64,000 bases of DNA, taken from NCBI GenBank assembly GCA_031772625.1, contig CM062805.1:512224102-512288101 (forward strand), read 5' to 3'. Shown in pieces: positions 1-13,070 of the stretch. This DNA comes from Pinus tabuliformis. Taxonomy: Eukaryota; Streptophyta; Pinopsida; Pinales; Pinaceae. Position 1 is the first letter of the stretch, and every line of letters begins with the position of its first letter. The position numbers were made by a program, and so were the translations under genes. Under the pieces are notes generated by a model. That model saw only the letters and a list, made by a program, of their open reading frames with translations, did not search any database and was not told the DNA's origin.

Positions 1-447
1 TCTAAGTGACCAAGAGAGTGAGAGAGAAATAAAAAATAATGAGACATCTCCAAACTTGAACTTGAAAAAAACTTAACACTGAGAAACCTGCCAATTGACC
101 CTCATAAGCCTTTTTATCAATGAGGCCTATAATTTCTTCATTTTCCATTATTTTCCTTCATTTCCTCCTCACATGCAACCTGTGACCTTTCACCTTACTC
201 TTCTCTTATTTTCCTTTATTTTCATAAATAAATGCGCCAAAAATGACTTTTTTCCTTTTAATGCCTTTGCCTTAGCCTTTGCCAATTTTCCTTAGCCAAA
301 ACACACATCTAGTGGTTCCTACTAGGATATCTTTGCCCAACATTCACCTTGGAATAAGTGTCCCTTACTCGTGGTCTTATTTTGACTTTATTAACTTTTA
401 TTACATGGAATTTTCACCAAGGCTATTATAGAACCCACCCCCTTGGG
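1..447 (-). repeat. Partial 3' LTR of non-autonomous LTR element A
   Basis: This stretch aligns with 7,017-7,462 nearly base for base apart from scattered substitutions and small indels; both begin with a run around 'tctaagtgaccaagagagtg'. It is therefore one LTR of a pair, cut by the window start. A purine-rich tract on the minus strand (complement of ccacccccttgg, about 448-465) lies just inside it, as a polypurine tract should next to the 3' LTR of a minus-strand element. The exact inner edge is uncertain by a few bases because the two copies diverge gradually. Confidence 0.75.
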
Positions 448-3400
448 GAACACTATCCTCGGTGTTAAACCACACCAAGACCTCAACAAAACCGTTGAAA
501 AGACAAAATACTTCCCATGGAGATTTATAACTTAACTCATTACAGTATTTACAATGAAAGACGTGCTCAAAAGAAAAACATCATGACAACATGAAAATAT
601 AACAACCATACCTCATACTAGAGCTTTATAACACAACACATTACGATATTTACAATAACCACATATACACATATGCACATTTTCTAAACTAGCAAATATA
701 AGGATACGATGCCCATATCAATCAATAAGGGAATCCAAAGGATCACACCTCCACCCTCAAAGTAATACTAGGATTCACCTCGTTCCTAAGAAGTCCAAAA
801 TCGACTGCCACAGTTAAAGCTGCATCTAATGTCCAATGTTATAATCCTGCGCCACTTATCCTCTCAGTGAACAATTACTAACTCATTGTTCTAGGGTGCA
901 TGCCCAAGGTGCATCTGATTCCATATGGGAATGCTAATGAGCAAACCAATATATCCACGACCTTCCCTTCTTTGCTATGCAATCCCTCGCGAAATACAAT
1001 CACCCCCTTCCATGTAGCCACTCATCTTCCAAGTTCCCTGAAATCCCCTATCCTAGGTTATCCATCCCTTCGCAAGGCTTCCTTGCATCAGAAGGTACAA
1101 AACCAAGGCATATAAATGCCTCAAAACCATCATACTGGTCATAACATGCTCATGGAAATCAACAGACACTATTGGGTACCAGTGTCCCACAATGGCCCTA
1201 CTCCTGATGTGTTTTACCAAGATACTGCTACATGTTCCAATTTCTTTTTATGTTGTTAATTCTTGTAGTCGATTTCAACCACCCACCCAGGCATGTTCAT
1301 GAATTTATCTTCCAAGCACATGATTTCCATTAGATTCAAAATAAATTAGAATAAAATCAAATTGTATCTCATTGGTAGGTCATCAATAAGGTACACTTGC
1401 AATCCTATTTACTTCCTGTCACAACAAGACAAACTAGCATCTTCGAAAAAATCTTCATGCATAAACATATCACATATGCTTAGCTCAAAACACAACCATC
1501 ATATATCAACATCATAAATCACATGTAACCATCATAAACCATGATCATAGATCACATATAATCATCATTTACCATAGTCATAAATCACATGCATAATAAA
1601 ACTAAAATAAAAGGGTAATACTTATCCTTTCATCAATCCTTAGCTTCTACCTTTATCTTTATTTTGTACACACTCCAGATCGATTGCCACACCGTACAAA
1701 CACCACGTGCCTTCTCCTTGACCATGTGAACATACACATAGTGTGCATCACACACACACATATACACACGTCATACAACACCATGCAATACATGCATATA
1801 CACTGGTGTCATATGTACCACATGTACAATGCAACCACCTGCACAATGTGTGCACAACTTCACATGTACATGGCACCACCTACACAACATGTACACAACA
1901 CCACATGTACACTGCACCATTGTACAATGTGTACACAATACCAAATGTACACAACATCACATGCACAACATGTGCATGACACCACATGTACATAGCATCA
2001 TATGCATGACACGTACACAATACCACACGCACACAACACCACATGCACAACATGTACAAGACACTGCATGCTCACAACACCACTTGTACCATCATGCACA
2101 CAACACCATATGTACATAGCAGCATATGTACAACATGCATATAACACCATCTGTACACAACACTGCATATCCAAAATGTGCACAACATCATATGCACACA
2201 GCACCACATATCCAACATGTGCACAACACCATATGCACACAACACCACATATCCATCATGAACATAGCACCATCTATACCCAACATTGTATATGCAATAT
2301 TCACACAACACTATATGTACAACCTTATACATAACATTGCATAAACAACATGTACACATGCTATGCATACATAACACCATATGCGCACAACATCATAGAT
2401 GCAACATGTACAACATATATAACATATGCACAGCAATAGTACCTCACATCCAAAAGAACAATGTCTCTACCAGGAAACCTTGCTCCCAGTGCCTTATCTA
2501 TGCTTGTCCTAGCATGTCACAAACCACACTTCTTTCATTTCATTGATGTATCCTTCCATATTTCGTGTCATGAGAATAGGCATAATACAAGTATACAATA
2601 TCAATTCATATTCACGTGATACCGACCTCATATATTTGTCATGACTACTCTTCCTACATGATTCCTCATGAACTAGGAATCTCTTCATGCAATTCACCTA
2701 CATAAGAAATCATTCCTCCACAAGAACGATCCCTGGCAACCCTTTCAGACAGTGACAAAATACATACATACATATATATTCATTAGCATAAAACGATCAT
2801 CATCCTGTCAGACAATGACATGCATACATATATAAACATCATCATAATCATGATCATGACATAATTACTAGATAACATAAGGTCTAGGTTAAGAGAACTT
2901 CCTTATCTGTGTACAACATGTACAACATTACGAAAAATCATTCTCAACATAGCCAAGGCATCTGACACCTAAGATCCATTCTTTACTTTTCTAGTTACCA
3001 CTATGGACCAACCAGTCCAACTAACAGTCATAGTCTTACCTTCCACTACACTTAGTCATGCACAAATCTTCATCTAAGTCTTACCCTACCTGTTAAGTAC
3101 CACACCACTCTCCTCGAGCTCCATTAAATTTCCTCTTTCCAAACCAATTCCCAAGGCTCAAAACATAAAAGGAAACCTAAGAAGCAAACAATAATAAGAT
3201 CATGAAAACCCATAACAATAATACGACACTGCAACAAAGTGGCATAGCTATGCACCAGGCACATACAAAATCACAAATCAAGCGCAACAATCACAAAATA
3301 CCAAAATCACAAGGCTAACAATAGATAAAATCACTCAATCCCCATGGTTCCCAGTGCTTCCAAAGTAAAACTAAACTTGAGCCTTCTTCAATATTCATGG

Positions 3401-5452
3401 CAATCTCTCTTTCCATGCAACTCCCTACATTATACTACCATAAACGCATAATTTCAATGCAAAAATAAACATAACAATACATTAGTTACCTTATCTTTTT
3501 GTACCAAGCTTGTTGCTTTGCAACCGAACACATCCGCGCCATCCCTAAAGGGACTCCAATTATCTTGAAAGATCCACCTGTAACTAGAGACTAGATAATA
3601 TACATGTCAAGTACATGTTCATGAATCTAACACATATCGACATAATGTCAACAAAATCAATGTTAAGAAGAATCCATGTATGCAAAGCACTCATTTGTTT
3701 GGAATTAGGGTTTCCAAACCTAGCCAATAAATTCTTTCCCAATTCTTTTCTTTTACCTTTTTCCTTGTTGCAATCAAGGCTTACTATGCGTTTTCGCATC
3801 GCCCAAATGTTAGTTATATAAACACATCAAGTATTACCTTGTCATGTTAATACCAAGCATGTTTCCTGCAACTTCTCACACATGTCAACCACATGTTCCA
3901 CATATCAAGACAATCATTTCTATCAATTCTAAATCAACCTTTACCAGGATTAACAATCATGTCATAATCCATAGTCAACTCATAGTCATTAGTCATAATA
4001 CATAATGCTATAACTATCACCTATCATACTCAAGTACATGCCAACTATCTCAACTCATATGTATTAGAACAATCATCTTTAAAAATCATCATTTGAACAA
4101 ATACTCATATTGTGCAATTCATCAAACATTCAATCAAATTGCAACATACCATGTTAAATAAATTAACTAGACGACATAATCAAATAGTCAAGCACCAAAT
4201 ATACAACATAAGAAAAATCGTACCTTATTGTGTCTCAGGGGAGGCTATCTTTTCTGCACAATCAATCTATTTAGCACGATATAACTTCACAACATATCAA
4301 CTAAAACATAAATAAGATCATGATATCTAGAATAGTCAATAGATAACATGTTTACATCATAACTCATACATAATTATCACTCACACATATGAAAAGTCAA
4401 TCTAGATTACTACAACACCATATCACAAATATGCCGGCTCATACCTAAATATCGTAACCATAACCATCTCCATAGGCCAATCCAATTTAGCATGATACAT
4501 ATAATATCAAGGTATAAATGTTATAACCATAATCATCAAGCTAACTATCATTCTCATCAACAACATATAACTCAATTGTCAAGCTAAATACCATATAACA
4601 ACAACAAGTAAACCTATAACATAGTCATCAACAACATATAACATAATCATCAGGTTATCAAATATAAAACAACAATACCAATGCATACAACTACAAGTTA
4701 TTATCATTCTTGACTATGTTACACATGTGCATATAACTACACTAATCAACTAACATCTATCATGAATCTAACCATAACATCAAAAGACATGTACATAACC
4801 CTAATGTATATAAACCTAATGCATATAACAATCATTGATTAACATACCTGCATACCAAACATACAATACATGTATGTCGATATGCTCTTATCCCAAAGTC
4901 CAATGTTGCAACCTCATTATGATGATTTGCATCTCTTTCTCTATCTCAACCAACACATTAGCATCATAACATACCAATATCACCCTAATGACCTAAATTT
5001 CATACCGTGACTTCATGAGGCATGTTTGACCTATTATTCATGCATGACTATAACCAAGACCATATATGCATGACAACGACCATTACTCCATTGTACACAT
5101 TGCCTCATGCAACGATCAACCTGGATAAGAAATCCTTAATCAACTACTCATACAAATAACCGCATGTAGTCGAGCATACACGATCAATTCTTGTAATCCT
5201 CCTACAAGACTGATGCAAGTAATCAATTAGCTAAGAATGCAACCCGACATACAAGGATGTAAGAAAGTTGCATATACTGCTATAACCAATCATATACTCC
5301 TAACGATGAATTCCATAAAATCAACATCAAGTTCCTCATGACAACCTTACTACAACAATGATCAATCATTATGCACTGGAAGTGTTAGAGACAGACATGC
5401 AACTAACATGCATGCATGAAAACCACTTCCACCCAAGGAGAGCACGACCACA
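448..5452 (-). mobile_element. Internal region of LTR element A, non-coding
   Basis: About 5 kb between the two LTR copies. I find no gag, protease, reverse transcriptase, RNase H or integrase motif in any frame, and the longest open frames come from a tandem repeat (1,744-2,440). The composition is AT-rich with many CAT/ATG-rich runs. With LTRs of about 2 kb, a primer-binding site and a polypurine tract but no coding capacity, this fits a large retrotransposon derivative that must be moved by enzymes supplied in trans. Decayed coding sequence too diverged to recognise by eye cannot be excluded. Confidence 0.6.
1744..2440. repeat. Degenerate 21-bp-period minisatellite
   Basis: Roughly 700 bp built from variants of two alternating units, approximately acaacaccatatgtacac and cacatatccaacatgtgc, with palindromic cores CATATG and TGTACA. 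The period is close to 21 bp, a multiple of three. That explains the overlapping open frames of 78-110 codons on both strands, whose peptides are repeats of His/Thr/Cys-rich or Val/Cys-rich blocks. These are repeat artefacts, not genes. It lies wholly inside element A. Confidence 0.85.
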
Positions 5453-5464
5453 CTTCGATACCAA
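5453..5464 (-). other. Primer-binding site of element A (initiator tRNA-Met-like)
   Basis: On the minus strand this reads TTGGTATCGAAG, close to the plant LTR-element consensus TGGTATCAGAGC that is complementary to the 3' end of initiator tRNA-Met, with a missing base. It abuts the LTR edge TGTAACACC at 5,466, which fixes the element as minus-strand with its 5' LTR to the right. Confidence 0.6.
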
Positions 5465-5465
5465 T

Positions 5466-7462
5466 TGTAACACCCCCTCCCATGTCTACCAAAGTAACCA
5501 TGCAAACTAGGGTAAACATGAGGAGAGATTCTAGTACAATCAGATTAGACCTCCTATGTCACCTTAAGGATGGGGAATTGACAAAACATCACATACAATC
5601 ATCCAACATCATTAACAAACCCCTCAAGAGACAACTCAACCACTCAGACAGCCTATCTCGAGCTCCCACTTCTATTTTGCAGCTTTTAGGCCATAGTTGC
5701 TCTCATGATATGGTCAAGGGAGAGACTAACAACCTAAATTCGCTCCCACGGACCTGCCTTCCAGTGACTGTGGTCCAGAATTAACAGTTATGTGCCAGTG
5801 ACCCAAGTATTTGAGCTACTTTTCTAGCCCAAAATCCTAGCCTCTGCCCATAACTTTTTGTAACTTTCATAAATAATTAAAAACATGATAACCATGCTGA
5901 CCAATCACAATCACCCTCAGGAGTAGGCCTAAACATCCCCAATTGGGATTGACATTCTCTCAAACACTTGACACCAATGCAACCTACAGGTCTAGGGTAT
6001 AAGCCAAAGCATAAATGAATGAAACAACTTATGAAACATAACCAGAAGGATCACCTCCTTCTCCATTGAACCACTGCATCATCAATTAGGTCTTGCATCC
6101 ATCCATTTAACAGTTAAAAGTAAATATATGAAATAACCATGACATGAACCAGTCATTCAACCATGCTTATAATGAACATAAAACCATATAAATATCATGG
6201 ATATGATAACCATTAAATCCACATATAGATCAGCGAAAAAGTAAGAGAACTTAGCTTTTATTAATCATAGGTGAATTTTACCAGGTACGGGACTTCCACA
6301 TACCACCCGACCATAGACATGGCTGAACCAAATCTCTCTTTCAGCCAGTCACCCCTGTGTGATATTCCAAGCATGAATGTGGGATCTCATAGAAAAACCA
6401 AGGGAATCCATAGGTTAAACCACCTCCACCCTCATCTCACCATGATCACACCAAAAATGGTTCGCTAGTCACAACAGAATAGAACTTGGAATGCCATCCA
6501 GAATCCATCACTATCCTTGAGGAATTTTTACGTCTCCTTCTCTCCTAGGCTTTACCACAATCCAAACTCGGATCACTAGGCCCTAAACCAAGACTTATTC
6601 CTCAGGCTTTAGCGTGTATCCCACCAAAAACTGATCAAGGGATTCCTAGGCCTTTCGGAATGAACCTTGAGACCACCTCCACCCCGGATTCTAAAATCCA
6701 TCGTATAATTCCAAAGTTCCAAAACCAAAATAAACATCCCAACATACCATGGCATCAGGAAAAAGGCTAGGCTAAGCTGAAAATCACTATCATAACCCAG
6801 AAAAACCATGCCACCAATAGCAAGAGAACCATACACCAACATGGAAAGCCATGCATGTCCAAACCAGGTAGGAAATCGCACATGCAAATGGTTACTCGCA
6901 AGTATTCATGCTAAAGTTGCTTGATCTTGTTTTCCTTTCCTTATTCCTGTATTTCTTTTCCTTTCCTTTCCTTGCCTTCCCTTTCCTTTGCTCCAAACTA
7001 TAGTTCTCCAAGAAAAATCTAAGTGACCAAGAGAGTGAGGGAAAAAGAAAAACTAATGAGAGAGCTCCAAATGTGAACTTGATAAAATATTAACACTGAG
7101 AAAGCTTAACATTGAGCAACATTCCCACTGATCCTCAGAAGCCTTTTTATAAATGAGGCTTGTAATTTCTTCAATTTTCCATTATCTTCTTTCATTTCCT
7201 CCTCACATGGAACCTGTGAGCTTTCACCTTACTTTTCTCCTAATTCCCTTTATTTCCATAAACAAAAGTGCCAAAAATACCTTTTTCCCTTTTAATGCAT
7301 TTGTCTTAGCCATTTCCAATTTTCCTTAGCCAAAATACATGTCTAGTGATTCCCACTAGAATATCTTTGCCCAACATTCATCTTGGAATAAGTGTCCCTT
7401 ACCCGTGGTCTTATTTTTCCTTTATTTACTTTTATTACATGGAATTTTCACCAGGGTTGTTA
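5466..7462 (-). repeat. 5' LTR of element A
   Basis: About 2.0 kb. The left edge reads TGTAACACC (so the LTR ends GGTGTTACA on the minus strand), directly beside the primer-binding site. The right 446 bp are the copy of bases 1-447. A stretch at 6,250-6,470 is recognisable in inverted orientation at about 10,143-10,364, inside the LTR of the next gypsy element, so the two LTR families are related. Open frames here (65, 92 and 122 codons) match nothing I know. The right edge is uncertain because no TG/CA terminus stands out. Confidence 0.7.
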
Positions 7463-9238
7463 TGGAGGGTTATGTCAAAATTGTGATGTTCCTTAATAGA
7501 TATGTCACATAATGAAATTCATGTAGGTGGATTCATTTTGATTTGCAATTTTGTCAAGGGTAATGTTAAATAGCAATTTTTATGAAAGGATATGTTGGAA
7601 TGCAATGTTAATAAACGTTTATGTAGGGTTGCAACATTCATCTTCGTTAACTCATGTTGAATTGTGATGTTCCTCAATGGCTATGTTGCAAAGCAATCTT
7701 CCTCAATGATTAGGTTAGATTATGGCATTACAAAATGGATTTTCACATCATGGAATTAGGATGGTTAGTTCAAAGTGACCCTTTTCCACCACTATAGTTG
7801 ATTATGGTTAACCATGTTTTACTATTATTATGTTTAGGTGCCCATGGTTAACATTAGGTATTGATCCATCACTTCTTGTTGACTTTTATATAAAATAATT
7901 AATATATGTATGTATGTGTGTATGTATGTATGTATCTATGCATTTATATGTCATCGTACGTTGGCTTGTTTTAAAGATCATGAAATGGATTTGCATTGGT
8001 AGACTTCATATCACTATAAAGAATTGTAGGAGAGAAATCATGATGAAGATAAAATTAACCCATGAGCTACCCCAATGGAAATATTATGTTGTATTGGCAA
8101 TACAAATCAATAGTTCTATTTTGTAATATTCCTCTCTCATCACATACAACTTCCGAGTAACGTATTTTTTTTGCTTCAATCCATAACTCCATTTTTTTTA
8201 ACAATTGGGTCATTTTTAAAATAAGAAAATCCCATAATAACAAGGATTTAGAATGTGAAAATATATGATTTTAAATGCATGGAAATAAACCTGAGTGATC
8301 CATGTGACGAACCTAGCTAGCTCAACATATCGTATGTCATTCCCTAGGCCAAACGTTCAGGAACAAATGAACCCAACTCGAATTGCCTAACCCAATATTG
8401 GGTCGCCAACGAATTCTTCTCGTATATATTGATTTCCATTTATGTATTCGCCCCTTGGGAATATCCAAAGTTGTAATATAAGGGATCAAAAAGCATGAAA
8501 CATTTTGTTATATATGAAAAAAATATGAAAAATGACAATGAAAAAATTCAGTAAACAATGTAGTATGTATCCTGCGAAGCAGTGTAGTAGAACGAAAATT
8601 AGACAAAATAAAATGCAATAAAATAGAAAAAATAAACTACAATACGTTACGATATATAAATAAAATATAATGCATATAATAGATCAATAATAAGCATTAT
8701 AAACAAATCTCCGTCAAATAATAAAAAAATTATGGTAATAAGGTATGGAATAAAAACATGGTTATCATTTATGAATTTCAATATATTTGAAACATTGTTT
8801 GTTTCAAACATTAAAACACTATGATATTAAAATCTATGGCTTGCCAACAAGTTGTATTGTATTTAAAACATCGATGCATTTAAAACATTGCTATGATTCA
8901 ACTTAACGATGTGATTTCCATATAATATAAAAACAATGATATAGATATGGAACTAGAAGTACAATTGTCCTATGGATATGGAAAAGTGAGTGCTCAAAAA
9001 AAGGAAAATCATTTCACATGGAAAAGTGATTAAGTGATTGAGTAAAAATACTCATTAAAGCATATATGGAATTAAATAAATAAAGAAATACAAATTGTAA
9101 TGCTAAAATTATATGGAATTAAATAAATAAAGAGATAAATAAATAAAGAAATACAAATTGTAATGCTAAAATGATACATAGGTAATGTGATAATGGGAGG
9201 TGCACCAAATACCTATTAACAAATACAAAAATTAAACT
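7463..9238. other. AT-rich spacer, no gene seen
   Basis: No coding motif. It holds a degenerate repetition around the words tgatgttcct and tatgttg (7,474-7,720), a short (TGTA)n microsatellite at about 7,904-7,939, and a local tandem duplication at about 9,057-9,172 around the words gaattaaataaataaag and tacaaattgtaatgctaaaa. Motifs of the type ccatggttaac recur at about 7,780-7,855. It may be remnants of older elements, but nothing is diagnostic. Confidence 0.6.
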
Positions 9239-11192
9239 TGTTACAGGGGAAACGATGGAAAAAAGTCAGAGTAGAGTAACACCTTAGTTTGTTTCTTACA
9301 TATTATGTGAGGTTTATCTTCCATTCTTCTATACTTTTCAAAGCTAAATGATGGAAATATGCAGAGATAAGTTAAAAAATTGGAACTGTAGATATTACAT
9401 TGAAGGTTAGACCATATCATTCAAACGTATCAATGTCAATTATAGCTTATAGTAATGTCATTCATTGAGATCTATGTATTCTTAATACCCAAGCCATTTT
9501 AAGTGGGATTTGAGTACAAATACTCATTTGCATAGGTGGAATTGGAACAAAAGTAGGGTTGTTTGGATCCCATGGAGGGTCAATGTATTTGATGAAATTG
9601 ACCATGGTCAATCATAATAAGCCATGGTTAAGAATTTGAAATATTTACCAATGGTGGCGAACCATAGAAATTTATGGTTAACTATGTTCAATTATGTCCA
9701 ACCATAATCAACCATGATAAATAACCAACATGTTCAAACATTTTCAATCATGCATGTGATTTTATGTTTATGGGTTGTCATTGGCATGGATATTTTCTTT
9801 CATTGACAATGGTTTTATCCTTTACTTTCCGTTTCCTGGATAATCATGGTGTTGTGGGTTGTTCCACTTGATTTCTTTTCTAATTGGTGTTGATGTTCCT
9901 TATGTTTTTAGGTTGGAACGAATGCTCTAGTAGCCCTGGAACAACTTGGGTTGAGTTACTTATACTAGAGCCTAGGTTGGGACAAATTCTCTGGAGCCCT
10001 TGGTGGGTTGAGTTACTAGTCCCCCTAGAGTCGGGTTGGACAAACACTCTAGATCCTCGGAAGGTTGTGGGTTGACTTACTAGTTCGTGGAGCCCTAGGC
10101 AACTTCGGTAGAGACCAATATGGTTGATGTAACTAGTGATGTATGACCATAGAGGTGGAATCAATTTGGTTGAGGGTTGAGGTGGTTTGGCCTCTAGAAT
10201 CCCTGGTTTGGTTTTTTCTTGGTTTATTCCATGAGATCCCACATTCATGCTTGGAATATGGGACAGGGGTGATTGGAAGAAAGATAAATTTTTTTCATCC
10301 CAATCTATGGTCGAGTGGTATGTGGAAGTCCATGACTTGGTTGGATTTTCATATTTTAATATGATACATTTTCCTATTGTGATATATGAGAATTTGGAGT
10401 GATTGTGTTGGTGATATTATCGTTGAGTTTCCATGGTTCCTATTCTGTTTATTTGTTGGTTACATGATGTATGTTATATATGGCTCTTGTCATGATTTGT
10501 TTCGCTATTGATTGGTTGATCAATGTATGGACTATTAAGTGTTGTTGCGACTATGTGGAGAGGGAATAGATCCTTCTTGGTGATTATTAGATGGATATTA
10601 AACTATTATGACTAGATATGCATTAATGACCTATAGCTTCTATTTTTCCATGTGTTTGACAAAATGTTTGTTATGGATTAGGCAATATAGGTCAAGTTTT
10701 TTATTCGAGGTCGAATGTTTATTTTTGTGATCGTGTTTATAATTATTATGGAAAGTCTCAATAAATTATAGGTAGTGGTCTGAAAACTGGCCTGAAAATG
10801 TGGCACAAATCCTAAGACCACATGGTCAAAACTGATAATTTTAGGCCATAACCCCATGGAGGCAAGCCTCCGAGTGTGGTTGTAGCCTCATAACCACATG
10901 GAGGCAAGCCCGTGAGTGTGGTTGTAGCCTCATAACCATATGTAAGAAATTTCAACGGTGCAGTTGTGGGTATAGGTCAGTGGAGCAAGGTTTCTGTTCA
11001 ACGATTGACCACCTAGGATGCTTCTTCAACTCTTGGGTGATATAGTCCATGTAGGATTTCAATTTGTGGTTAGTTTGTAGTTCCCACTTCCTTCACTAGA
11101 GCTAGGAGGTTGGGTCATATCATAGTGACACTCGCTTCATGTTTATCCTGGAAGGCTTGTGAATTTGGGTAAATGTGGGAGGTGTGTTTACA
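9239..11192 (+). repeat. Putative 5' LTR of the old plus-strand 'host' gypsy element
   Basis: The right edge is well placed: a terminal gtgtttaca at 11,184-11,192 followed after three bases by a primer-binding site. The interior shares a block with the LTR of element A (10,143-10,364 versus 6,250-6,470 inverted). The left edge is a guess. A TGTTACAGGGG at 9,239 would give an LTR of about 1.95 kb, similar to that of element A, but the matching 3' LTR is not in the window so it cannot be checked. Confidence 0.4.
10853..10940. repeat. Tandem duplication of about 44 bp inside an LTR
   Basis: Two adjacent copies of a unit containing catggaggcaagcc, gagtgtggttgtagcc and tcataacca. The copies differ by a few bases. 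They lie in the presumed LTR of the host gypsy element and could be a duplicated regulatory block. Confidence 0.75.
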
Positions 11193-11195
11193 GGG

Positions 11196-11207
11196 TGGTA
11201 TCAAAGC
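11196..11207 (+). other. Primer-binding site of the host gypsy element
   Basis: TGGTATCAAAGC, one base from the tRNA-Met-type consensus TGGTATCAGAGC, three bases downstream of the LTR end gtgtttaca. It orients this element on the plus strand, in agreement with its gag, protease, RT and integrase remnants. Confidence 0.8.
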
Positions 11208-11476
11208 TTCCACATTCAAACACATGGACTACATGGGCTAGGTGTGATTTTCATGAATGCATGTTAGTTGTTGATGTGTTTGTTATTCATGCATTGTGAT
11301 GGGCATTTTCGTGGTCTTGTGTCGTCATGTTGGTGATGTTGAGACAATTCATATGTTTATTTCTATATATTTACGTACATTGTGCTAATCCATATTGATT
11401 CTGTAGATGATATAACATCCCTTGAACTTCACTAAGTTATGTTGATTATGTTTATATTTGGTTTTTATGACATGGT

Positions 11477-13065
11477 ATGTTTTTAGGAAGAAGATTAGAG
11501 ATAACAAGCACAATGGTGGACTATAGTTCACGTGATTCTCCTTATATATCATATAAGCAACAAAAAGTTGACTACTCTCCTAACGTAGTAGATATGTTGA
11601 GAAGTTTAATAGTAGAAATCAAAAGTTGTAAAGAAGATAATGATAGGATCATTCAATGATAGGAAATACTTTCCAAAGCATAGGAAAAGAAACAAAAGGT
11701 TTTTGCAATGATCCTTTAGAGTTTATCATATTTGCAAATATAGGTACAACCATGGATCAATTATGGAGAAAAGGAGATGACAAATGAGGCATATGGTAGT
11801 AGGTCTCATGGAGGACATAGGTCAGTCAGGGATGACACAGTCAGAGGTGGTAGATTGGTGGACGCACCAGATAGGAGAGGTAGTGGTTATGGGTTCTATT
11901 CTAGTTATGGATCAAAGAGACAACATGGTCATCATCATTATCATCCTTAGGGGACGAGTGAGAAGCAATACTTGACAGAATTCAAGAAATCTAAGCCTCC
12001 TACATTTGATGGGGAACTGGAGAAACTGGAAGATGTAGAAGCATGGCTTTTTGGGATGAAGAATTTTTTGAAGCTGCATGATTATATTAGTATATGAAAT
12101 CTAGGATAATTATTTTCAGTCTCAAGGGAGAAGAAGACATCTGGTGGGAAGATGTGAAGTGTGTCATAGCTGTCAGTACAGAAGAGTTGAGTTGGCATGA
12201 GTTTAAGAGACTTTTCGGAAAGAATTATTTGTTAGAGAGATACTAGCATGGTAATGCTAAGGATTTCTAAGAATTGAATATGGGGTCTATGACAAATGAA
12301 AACTATATTTCTAAGTTTTTCGAGTTGTTAAGGTATGTGCCATAACTTAAGGATGAGAAGGTGAAGGCTCAAAGATTCGTTAATGGATCTCCATTAGTAT
12401 TTAAGGAATTAGATGACTTTTTAGGTATAAAATGGGCCTCCTAAGGAATATTATCAAATAATAATGGAAATAGTAAAACAAAATTAGATTACAACATCAA
12501 ATTTTAGAGGGAAAAAAGAAAAAACCACTTTTTCAACTCGTATTTTCAATTTATCTCCTTATGATTTTACTCAAATTTCGAGAGGGAGAACTCGTTGGGT
12601 GCGGAATTTAATTCCTCGTCCAAGGAGTACACATATGGCATACTTTTGATGGACATTGCTACATGTAAAATCATAAATACATGAAAAAACATGATTGCAA
12701 TCATGCTTTTCATGTATTTCTCATTTTTCATGTAGTGGGGTCCATCGAAAGTATGCAACATGGGTACTCCTTGGTTGAAGAATTAAATTCCATGTCCAAC
12801 GAGTGCTCTCGCTAAAAATTTGAGTAAAACCATAGGGAGATAACTTAAAAATATGAGTTGAAAAAATATTTTTTTTTATTTTTTTATTTTTTTTAATCGT
12901 TTTACTTTTTTACTTCAAAATTGGTGAATCATGCCCCATGGTTGACATCATCATCTTGAATCCTATGAGTTCTTATAAAGCTGATTTTGGTTATACATTT
13001 TGTTTTAGGCCCATGTAATAACTCAAAGTTTCTCTAATGGATTGGATCGAGTATGATGAGCCTCA
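11477..13065 (+). pseudogene. Host gypsy gag remnant, first part
   Basis: Several frames between about 11,480 and 12,515 together read as a decayed Ty3/gypsy Gag. A Ser/Arg/Gly-rich stretch is followed near 11,990 by the family's typical start of the capsid region (KPPTFDGELEKLEDVEAWLF), then a segment around FFELLRYVP and KDEKVKAQRFVNG. Stops and frameshifts are frequent. The frame is interrupted by a palindromic foldback element (12,515-12,881) and picks up again before 13,065, where the codons MDWIEYDEPQS run straight up to the insertion point of the nested minus-strand gypsy element and continue at 20,737. The role in the living ancestor was the structural protein of the virus-like particle. 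It is dead now. Confidence 0.75.
12515..12881. mobile_element. Palindromic foldback MITE
   Basis: A near-complete inverted repeat with arms of about 183 bp and essentially no spacer, centred on ATGATTGCAATCAT at 12,691-12,704. Matching blocks on the two arms include gattttactcaaattt, actcgttgg, ggaatttaatt, ccaaggagtac and gcatactttcgatgga (opposite strand on the right arm), with scattered substitutions. The outer ends are A/T homopolymer-rich, so termini and target duplication are not clear. It carries no coding sequence and interrupts the host gypsy gag. The superfamily is unknown. Confidence 0.8.
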
Positions 13066-13070
13066 GTCAT

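Noticed and set aside
1744-2440. CRISPR-like array
   Set aside because: There are no constant repeats with unique spacers; the whole unit is repeated degenerately, and the context is eukaryotic.
1684-2546. Overlapping frames of 72-110 codons on both strands
   Set aside because: They are products of the 21-bp minisatellite, with repetitive peptides and no initiation context.
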